Shown here: in pieces, positions 1 to 3,974 of the stretch | Layout of the letters: each line of letters begins with the position of its first letter | How positions within the stretch are numbered: position 1 is the first letter of the stretch | DNA from: Modestobacter sp. | Lineage (GTDB): Bacteria; Actinomycetota; Actinomycetes; Mycobacteriales; Geodermatophilaceae | Direction of reading: 5' to 3' | Assembly (NCBI GenBank): GCA_025963425.1 | Contig: JAOPUQ010000160.1 | Span: forward strand, 1-6,291 | DNA: 6,291 nucleotides | Made by a program: the position numbers and the translations under genes | The notes under the pieces: generated by a model | What the model was told of the DNA's origin: nothing | What the model saw: only the letters and a program-made list of their open reading frames with translations | Databases searched by the model: none

Positions 1-169
1 GCTCCTCTGCGGTCTCCAGCACCAGGACGGCCCAGCCCTGGCTGAACCCGGCCGACGGTGCCCGGATCGCGTGCTCGAGCAGCCGATCGCGGACCTCGGC
101 GGGGACCGGCCGGTCGGGGTCGTAGTCGCGGACCATGCGCCGGGCGCGGACGACGTCCCTGAACTCCAT
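1..169 (-). CDS. Nitroreductase-family protein, N-terminal part (cut by window edge)
   Basis: Only the first 56 codons are present; the gene runs off the left edge. The reverse-strand translation begins MEFRDVVRARRMVRDYD, followed by a helical stretch (residues about 24-36) and RAPSAGFSQGW at 36-46. An early Arg-rich FMN-phosphate contact (R8-R11) followed by an APS..-Q-W segment is the usual N-terminus of nitroreductase-family flavoproteins, which are cytosolic FMN homodimers that reduce nitro groups, quinones or flavins with NAD(P)H. The substrate cannot be told from this fragment. The ATG (169-167) was chosen because it begins the conserved segment directly. No clear Shine-Dalgarno precedes it; a weak CAGGCT hexamer lies 7 bases upstream, so it may be leaderless. 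It is divergent from the SDR gene at 232, so the two could share regulation. Family assignment is fairly secure, substrate unknown. Confidence 0.85.
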   Translation of the reverse strand, partial: MEFRDVVRARRMVRDYDPDRPVPAEVRDRLLEHAIRAPSAGFSQGWAVLVLETAEE

Positions 170-231
170 GACGGTCAGCCTGCCCGAGCGGTCCGTCGAC
201 AACTGTCGGAGGCCGGGTGCAGAGTGCCGGC
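170..231. promoter_or_regulatory. Divergent promoter region between nitroreductase and SDR genes
   Basis: This 62-bp gap separates two divergent start codons. For the rightward gene, TCGACA (196-201) resembles a -35 box, and after an 18-base spacer CAGAGT (220-225) could act as a weak -10, ending 6 bases before the ATG at 232. For the leftward gene, CAGGCT on the minus strand ends 7 bases before its ATG. Both -10 candidates have C where the consensus has T, so they are only suggestive. The geometry would make both transcripts leaderless. Confidence 0.4.
197..208. promoter_or_regulatory. Small palindrome CGACA-AC-TGTCG, possible operator
   Basis: A perfect inverted repeat with 5-base arms (197-201 and 204-208) around a 2-base centre lies in the middle of the divergent gap and overlaps the candidate -35 of the SDR gene. 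This is a typical place for an operator serving both genes. Arms this short arise often by chance in GC-rich DNA, so the call is tentative. Confidence 0.3.
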
Positions 232-1143
232 ATGCCCGATCTGTCCGGTCGTGTGGCCCTCGTCGCCGGTGCCACCCGCGGCGCCGGCCGAGGCATCGCC
301 GTGGCGCTCGGCGAGGCCGGCGCGACCGTGTGGTGCACCGGCCGCAGTGGCGGCGGGCAGCGGTCGGAGTACGACCGGCCGGAGACGATCGAGGAGACCG
401 CGGAGCTGGTCACCGCAGCCGGGGGCCGGGGCATCGCCGTCCGGGTCGACCATCTGGTGCCCGCGGAGGTCGCGGCGCTGGTCGACCGGATCGAGGCGGA
501 GTCGGGCCGGCTGGACGTGCTGGTCAACGACGTGTGGGGCGGCGAGCACCGGTTCACCCGCGACGTCCCGGTGTGGGAGCAGGACCTGGACGCCGGGCTG
601 CGGCTGTTCCAGCTGGCCGTGCAGACCCACGTGGTCACCAGCGCCCACGCCCTGCGGCTGCTGTCCCGCCGGCCGGGCGGTCTGGTGGTGGAGATGACCG
701 ACGGGACGGCCGCCTACAACGAGGTCACGTACCGGGTCTCGGTCTTCTACGACCTGGCGAAGGTGGCGGTGACCCGGCTCGCGTTCTCCCAGGCGCACGA
801 CCTCCGCCCGTACGGCGGCACGGCCGTGGCGCTCACGCCCGGCTGGCTGCGGTCGGAGATGATGCTGGACAACTACGGGGTCACGGAGGCCACCTGGCGC
901 GAGGCGACCCGCGTCCAGCCGCACTTCTGCATCTCCGAGAGCCCGCTGTTCGTCGGCCGGGCGGTGGCCGCGCTGGCCGCCGACCCCGGCGTGGAGCGGT
1001 GGTCGGGGCAGTCGCTGTCCTCGGGGCAGCTGGCCGGCGTGTACGGGTTCACCGACGTCGACGGGACCCGGCCGGACTGCTGGCGGTACATCACCGAGGT
1101 GCAGGACCCCGGCCGTCCGGCCGGTGACGAGGGCTACAGGTGA
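232..1143 (+). CDS. SDR-family NAD(P)-dependent oxidoreductase (DHRS1-like)
   Basis: A 303-residue short-chain dehydrogenase/reductase. The cofactor motif GATRGAG (13-19) follows the first beta strand, and TGR at 36-38 places an Arg after strand two, which usually means NADP(H) preference. VLVND (97-101 region, then WGG) takes the place of the usual NNAG. The active-site pair is Y173-xxx-K177 in FYDLAK, followed by LTPGWLRSEMM (201-211). The catalytic Ser normally 13 residues before the Tyr is not evident: position 160 is Ala, with T156 and T159 nearby. The long C-terminus with QSLSSGQLA and YGFTDVDG (260-278) resembles the DHRS1-like branch of SDRs. The protein should be soluble; the substrate is unknown. 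The ATG was preferred over an in-frame GTG at 217 because MPDLSGRVALVAG is a normal SDR beginning; GGAGG at 208-212 is too close to the GTG and too far from the ATG to settle it. Its stop lies 20 bases before priA. Confidence 0.88.
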   Translation: MPDLSGRVALVAGATRGAGRGIAVALGEAGATVWCTGRSGGGQRSEYDRPETIEETAELVTAAGGRGIAVRVDHLVPAEVAALVDRIEAESGRLDVLVNDVWGGEHRFTRDVPVWEQDLDAGLRLFQLAVQTHVVTSAHALRLLSRRPGGLVVEMTDGTAAYNEVTYRVSVFYDLAKVAVTRLAFSQAHDLRPYGGTAVALTPGWLRSEMMLDNYGVTEATWREATRVQPHFCISESPLFVGRAVAALAADPGVERWSGQSLSSGQLAGVYGFTDVDGTRPDCWRYITEVQDPGRPAGDEGYR

Positions 1144-1151
1144 GCGGTCCC

Positions 1152-1163
1152 TAGGCTGGTGCC
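1152..1163 (+). promoter_or_regulatory. Probable leaderless promoter (-10 TAGGCT) of priA
   Basis: TAGGCT (1152-1157) matches the actinobacterial TANNNT -10 form and ends 6 bases before the GTG at 1164, so transcription would begin at or next to the start codon. There is no Shine-Dalgarno sequence in the 20-bp gap after the SDR stop, which fits a leaderless message. No good -35 is seen at 17-18 bases. If real, it makes priA-ridA-hisF a transcription unit separate from the SDR gene. Confidence 0.6.
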
Positions 1164-1898
1164 GTGCCGAAGCTGCAGCTGCTCCCCGCCGTCGACGTCG
1201 CCGACGGCCTCGCCGTCCGTCTGGTCCAGGGGGAGGCCGGTAGCGAGACCTCCTACGGCGACCCCCTCGAGGCCGCCATGACCTGGCAGCGCGACGGGGC
1301 CGAGTGGGTCCATCTGGTCGACCTGGACGCCGCGTTCGGCCGGGGCTCCAACCGCGAGCTGCTGGCCCGGGTGGTCGGCGAGCTGGACGTCGACGTGGAG
1401 CTGTCCGGCGGGATCCGGGACGACGAGTCACTGGCCGCCGCCCTGGCCACCGGGTGCCGCCGGGTGAACCTGGGCACCGCGGCGCTGGAGTCCCCGGAGT
1501 GGTGCGCCCGCGCCATCGCCGAGCACGGCGACCGGATCGCCGTCGGCCTCGACGTGCGCGGCACCCGGCTGGCCGCGCGCGGCTGGACCAAGGAGGGTGG
1601 CGAGCTGTACGAGACTCTGGCCCGGCTCGACGCGGAGGGCTGCGCGCGGTACGTGGTCACCGACATCACCAAGGACGGCACGCTGCGCGGTCCGAACCTG
1701 GAGCTGCTGGGCGAGGTGTGCGCGGCGACGACCCGTCCGGTGGTGGCCTCCGGCGGGGTCAGCTCGCTGGCGGACATCCGCGCTCTCGCCGGGCTGGTGC
1801 CGGTGGGCGTGGAGGGCGCGATCGTCGGCAAGGCGCTGTACGCGGGGGCGTTCACGCTGCCCGAGGCGCTGGCGACGACCTTGGAGGTGGCCGGATGA
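1164..1898 (+). CDS. priA: PriA: bifunctional HisA/TrpF phosphoribosyl isomerase
   Basis: A 244-residue (beta/alpha)8 barrel of normal length. HisA isomerises ProFAR to PRFAR, the fourth step of histidine synthesis; actinobacterial PriA also converts phosphoribosylanthranilate to CdRP for tryptophan. D11 (in PAVDV) and D171 (in TDITKDGT) fit the catalytic pair of M. tuberculosis PriA (D11, D175). R19 and S81 (SGG) are conserved, and the RGW at 139-141 supplies the Arg and Trp (R143 and W145 in M. tuberculosis) that PriA uses for the TrpF reaction. Phosphate-binding loops are SGG at 81-83 and ASGG at 195-198. The call as bifunctional rests on these residues and the phylum; whether a separate trpF exists elsewhere cannot be seen. 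It starts with GTG 6 bases after a TAGGCT box, without a Shine-Dalgarno, and its stop overlaps the ridA start by 4 bases. An SDR gene lies upstream, not hisH as is common. Confidence 0.96.
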   Translation: MPKLQLLPAVDVADGLAVRLVQGEAGSETSYGDPLEAAMTWQRDGAEWVHLVDLDAAFGRGSNRELLARVVGELDVDVELSGGIRDDESLAAALATGCRRVNLGTAALESPEWCARAIAEHGDRIAVGLDVRGTRLAARGWTKEGGELYETLARLDAEGCARYVVTDITKDGTLRGPNLELLGEVCAATTRPVVASGGVSSLADIRALAGLVPVGVEGAIVGKALYAGAFTLPEALATTLEVAG

Positions 1899-2287
1899 GC
1901 GGGGTGCGGATCGGCTCCGGTGCGCCGTGGGAGGACGTCGTCGGCTACAGCCGGGTCGTGGTCTCCGGGGGCAGCGCGTGGGTGAGCGGGACGACGGCGA
2001 CCGTCGACGGTGCGGTGGTGCACCCGGGAGACGCGGGTGCGCAGGCGCGGGTGGCCCTCGAGGGCATCAGCCGGGCGCTGGAGCAGGCCGGGTTCGCCCT
2101 GGGCGACGTCGTCCGCACCCGGCTGTACGTCACCGACATCAGCCGGTGGGAGGAGATCGGCCGGGTGCACGGCGAGTTCTTCCGAACGGTCCGTCCGGCG
2201 ACGTCGATGGTGCAGGTCGCGGCGCTGATCGACCCGGCGATGCTGGTGGAGATCGAGGCCGACGCGGTGCGGGGGGCCGGCTCGTGA
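1895..2287 (+). CDS. RidA-family (YjgF/YER057c/UK114) protein lacking the catalytic Arg
   Basis: A 130-residue protein of the usual RidA size, expected to be a cytosolic trimer with the active site between subunits. Recognisable parts are VSGTTA (30-35, the family's SG segment), DVVRTRLYVTDISRW (71-85), GEFF (93-96), PATSMVQVAAL (101-111) and the C-terminal VEIEADAV (118-125). Enamine/imine deaminases such as E. coli RidA have PARS in the equivalent place, with Arg105 binding the substrate carboxylate; here residue 103 is Thr. That suggests one of the Rid subfamilies without shown deaminase activity, and no reaction is claimed. The ATG overlaps the priA stop (ATGA), and GGAGG at 1883-1887 sits 7 bases upstream, so translation is probably coupled to priA. 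A hairpin overlaps the stop codon. Its place between priA and hisF suggests a link to histidine synthesis that the sequence does not explain. Confidence 0.9.
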   Translation: MSGVRIGSGAPWEDVVGYSRVVVSGGSAWVSGTTATVDGAVVHPGDAGAQARVALEGISRALEQAGFALGDVVRTRLYVTDISRWEEIGRVHGEFFRTVRPATSMVQVAALIDPAMLVEIEADAVRGAGS

Positions 2288-2306
2288 GCGAGCGTGCGAG
2301 CTCACG
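2283..2306 (+). repeat. Inverted repeat (7-bp arms) over the ridA stop codon
   Basis: CGTGAGC (2283-2289) and GCTCACG (2300-2306) are perfect reverse complements around a 10-base loop, and the left arm contains the ridA TGA. In RNA this would form a modest hairpin at the end of ridA. There is no U-run after it, so it is not a standard intrinsic terminator. It could slow transcription, protect mRNA, or be part of a dispersed intergenic repeat. Confidence 0.55.
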
Positions 2307-2360
2307 CATGGGCGCAGCAGTCTGGCGAACGCCGCCGACGAGCGTCAGCGAGGAGGCACA
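2288..2360 (+). other. 73-bp ridA-hisF spacer, possible dispersed intergenic repeat
   Basis: The spacer breaks an otherwise tightly packed operon. It has repeated GAGCG/GCGAG words (GAGCGTGCGAG at 2290-2300, GACGAGCG at 2337-2344, AGCGAGGAGG at 2347-2356) and the hairpin described separately. Similar GAGCG-rich repeats between genes are common in actinobacterial genomes; membership in such a family here is inference. Its last bases, AGGAGG (2351-2356), form the Shine-Dalgarno of hisF with a 4-base spacer to the GTG. Confidence 0.4.
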
Positions 2361-3155
2361 GTGAGCCTGGCGGTGCGGGTGATCCCGTGTCTGGACGTCG
2401 ACGCCGGCCGGGTGGTCAAGGGCGTGAACTTCGTGGATCTGGTCGACGCCGGGGACCCGGTGGAGATGGCCCGGGTCTACGACGCCGAGGGCGCCGACGA
2501 GCTGACGTTCCTCGACATCACGGCGAGCTCGGGTGACCGGGAGACTACCTACGACGTCGTCCGCCGGACCGCGGAGAGCGTGTTCATCCCGCTCACCGTG
2601 GGCGGTGGGGTGCGCAGCGTCGAGGACGTCGACCGGCTGCTGCGGGCCGGGGCGGACAAGGTCGCGGTGAACACCGCTGCGGTGGCGCGGCCGGAGCTGA
2701 TCGCCGAGATCGCGCACCGGTACGGCAACCAGGTGCTGGTGCTGTCGCTGGACGCGCGCCGGTGCCAGGACGGCGCGGTCACCGACTCCGGGTTCGAGGT
2801 CACCACGCACGGCGGGCGCCGGGGGACCGGCCGGGACGCGGTGCAGTGGGTGATCGAGGCCGCGGAGCTGGGTGTGGGCGAGGTGCTGCTCAACTCGATG
2901 GACGCCGACGGGACGCGGGCGGGCTTCGACACCGAGCTGATCCGGGCAGTGCGGCGGGAGGTCTCGGTGCCGCTGATCGCCAGTGGGGGGGCGGGCGCCG
3001 TCGAGCACTTCGCCCCGGCGGTGGCCGCCGGCGCCGACGCCGTGCTCGCGGCCAGCGTCTTCCACTTCGGCCAGTTGCGCGTCGGCGACGTGAAGGACGC
3101 GCTCGCGGCGGCGGACGTGCCGATCCGGCGGGAGACCGACCACCCGCTTCGGTGA
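2361..3155 (+). CDS. hisF: Imidazole glycerol phosphate synthase, cyclase subunit HisF
   Basis: A 264-residue (beta/alpha)8 barrel, slightly longer than the typical 250-258. HisF takes PRFAR and ammonia from the glutaminase HisH and makes imidazole glycerol phosphate and AICAR. The catalytic aspartates are D12 (in PCLDVD) and D131 (in LSLDARR). Phosphate-binding segments are GGGV (81-84) and ASGGAGA (207-213), and NSMDADGT (178-185) is the family's conserved strand-six motif. R6, E47, K100 and E166 fit the charged gate at the ammonia tunnel mouth known from T. maritima HisF, so the protein looks fully functional. The GTG start is fixed by AGGAGG at 2351-2356. It is cotranscribed most likely with priA and ridA. 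HisH and HisI are not adjacent; after hisF the next gene is on the opposite strand. Confidence 0.97.
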   Translation: MSLAVRVIPCLDVDAGRVVKGVNFVDLVDAGDPVEMARVYDAEGADELTFLDITASSGDRETTYDVVRRTAESVFIPLTVGGGVRSVEDVDRLLRAGADKVAVNTAAVARPELIAEIAHRYGNQVLVLSLDARRCQDGAVTDSGFEVTTHGGRRGTGRDAVQWVIEAAELGVGEVLLNSMDADGTRAGFDTELIRAVRREVSVPLIASGGAGAVEHFAPAVAAGADAVLAASVFHFGQLRVGDVKDALAAADVPIRRETDHPLR

Positions 3156-3157
3156 GC

Positions 3158-3203
3158 CGGCGGCGGGGCCGCTCGCGCGCTGACCGATGACGACCCGCCG
3201 CCG
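3158..3203. terminator. GC-rich inverted repeat between convergent genes, likely bidirectional terminator
   Basis: CGGCGGCGGG (3158-3167) and CCCGCCGCCG (3194-3203) are perfect 10-base complements with a 26-base loop, placed 3 bases after the hisF stop and 16 bases before the stop of the opposing gene. No T-tract follows on either strand, which is usual for GC-rich actinobacteria, where stem-loops without U-runs are common at gene ends. Position supports termination; the long loop weakens it. Confidence 0.5.
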
Positions 3204-3218
3204 TTCCGAGCGGGCCGG

Positions 3219-3848
3219 TCAGCCGCCCGTGACCTCCACCCGGGAGAACTTCTGCCGGCCGCTCACCCACAGCAGCACCTCCAGTGGCGCGCCGACCACG
3301 GTCGTGACCGGCTCGCCCTCGCGCAGCCGGCGCTCCGCACCCGGGGTCCCGGCCGGCAGGTCGTCGCGCCGCACCACGAACCCGCCCGCCGGACGGGAGG
3401 CATCACGTCCGCGCGCCAGGAGCGGCACCGACGACCACAGCTGGTCCTGCACCGCGCTGGGCAGCTCCCGGGGCGCCCACCCCGGCTGTGCCCGGCGCAC
3501 GTCCTCGTGGTGGATCACCATCTCCGCGGTGTTCAGCAGCCGGTCCAGCGCCGGCCATGCGGTGGGCGCCCACGCCGGCGGCCCCGACCGCACCTCCTCG
3601 ACCAGGCGTCCGTACTCCCGGCCCGTCCGCGCCCGCGCCTGCACCCGCTCGGACCACGCCGCGAACGGCCCACCCAGGGCCAGCCCCGGCATCGCGTCCG
3701 CCCGGCGGTCCCGCACCACCAGGTGCGCCGCCAGGTGCCGGGTCGTCCACCCCTCGCAGCAGGTCGGCTGCTCCGGCCCCAGCTGCTCCAGCAGGTCGGC
3801 CAGTGCCGCCCGCTCGGTCCGGGACAGCGGTGCTGTGGAGTCGCTCAT
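3219..3848 (-). CDS. TIGR03085-like metal-binding protein (mycothiol-dependent isomerase/DinB fold)
   Basis: A 209-residue protein typical of actinobacteria. The N-terminal part has CEGWTTRHLAAHL (31-43), the signature of the mycothiol-dependent maleylpyruvate isomerase N-terminal domain, a DinB-like four-helix bundle. H42 and E109-xxx-H113 (in NTAEMVIHHEDVRR) match the His plus ExxxH pattern that binds a divalent metal in that family. HHEDVRRAQPGW (113-124) and the C-terminal GAPLEVLLWVSGRQ (186-199) are typical of the TIGR03085 group. Members are expected to be cytosolic and possibly mycothiol-linked, but this group has no known reaction and none is assigned. The ATG (3848-3846) lies 7 bases after a TAGGTT box on the minus strand, suggesting a leaderless message. 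It converges on hisF and diverges from the ABC operon. Confidence 0.87.
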   Translation of the reverse strand: MSDSTAPLSRTERAALADLLEQLGPEQPTCCEGWTTRHLAAHLVVRDRRADAMPGLALGGPFAAWSERVQARARTGREYGRLVEEVRSGPPAWAPTAWPALDRLLNTAEMVIHHEDVRRAQPGWAPRELPSAVQDQLWSSVPLLARGRDASRPAGGFVVRRDDLPAGTPGAERRLREGEPVTTVVGAPLEVLLWVSGRQKFSRVEVTGG

Positions 3849-3861
3849 CCGGCGGAACCTA
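3849..3861 (-). promoter_or_regulatory. Probable leaderless promoter (-10 TAGGTT) of the TIGR03085-like gene
   Basis: On the minus strand TAGGTT (3861-3856) fits TANNNT and is followed by 7 bases (CCGCCGG) and then the ATG. There is no Shine-Dalgarno, so transcription probably begins at the start codon. No convincing -35 hexamer is seen. Confidence 0.5.
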
Positions 3862-3878
3862 CTGAGCCGGTGGTTCCG
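3853..3878. promoter_or_regulatory. Inverted repeat CGGAACC-N12-GGTTCCG over a promoter, possible operator
   Basis: Perfect 7-base arms (3853-3859 and 3872-3878) separated by 12 bases overlap the -10 box of the TIGR03085-like gene. Spacing between arm centres is 19 bases, close to two helical turns, as expected for a dimeric regulator binding one face of DNA. No regulator gene is in the window, so the binding protein is unknown. Confidence 0.35.
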
Positions 3879-3912
3879 GCGCCCAGCCGGCCCGGGCCCT
3901 CCCGGAAATCAA

Positions 3913-3925
3913 TTACCCGAGGTAA
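3913..3925. promoter_or_regulatory. Palindrome TTACC-CGA-GGTAA, likely operator of the ABC operon
   Basis: An AT-richer inverted repeat with perfect 5-base arms and a 3-base centre stands out in very GC-rich DNA and covers the candidate -35 of the exporter promoter. Size and position fit a MarR- or TetR-type repressor site, families that often control drug exporters. This is inferred from form and place only; no known consensus is claimed. Confidence 0.5.
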
Positions 3926-3941
3926 ACACCGCGGGTAGGCT
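3913..3941 (+). promoter_or_regulatory. Candidate promoter of the ABC exporter operon
   Basis: TTACCC (3913-3918) is a weak -35 match (3 of 6), and TAGGCT (3936-3941) is a good TANNNT -10 after exactly 17 bases. Transcription would begin near 3945-3948, leaving an untranslated leader of about 27-30 bases with the Shine-Dalgarno GAGGAG (3965-3970) before the GTG at 3975. Unlike the other genes here, this message would be leadered. Confidence 0.55.
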
Positions 3942-3974
3942 ACGACCACCGCCTGAACGAGCAAGAGGAGACGC

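Noticed and set aside
217..231. GTG at 217 as the SDR start (5 more residues)
   Set aside because: The Shine-Dalgarno-like GGAGG is only 4 bases away and the extra residues are not typical; MPDLSGRVALVAG fits the family start. It remains possible.
175..1431. Long minus-strand open frame (418 codons) opposite the SDR and priA genes
   Set aside because: The translation is Arg/Pro/Gly-rich low complexity without recognisable motifs and lies opposite two well-supported genes; long antisense frames are expected at this GC content.
2294..2536. Possible small gene beginning in the ridA-hisF spacer
   Set aside because: It runs into hisF in another frame, its product is low-complexity Arg/Gly, and there is no ribosome-binding site suited to it.
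3889..3898. Perfect 10-base palindrome GGCCCGGGCC
   Set aside because: Composed only of G and C in a very GC-rich region, so likely by chance, and not placed over a promoter element.
3914..3937. TACCC...GGGTA inverted repeat spanning the exporter promoter
   Set aside because: It shares its left arm with the tighter TTACC-CGA-GGTAA palindrome, and the 14-base spacing is less convincing.
3921..3944. DtxR/IdeR-type iron box near GGTAGGCTA
   Set aside because: Only the half containing AGGCTA resembles the iron-box consensus; the other half does not match, and the segment is better explained as a TAGGCT -10 box.
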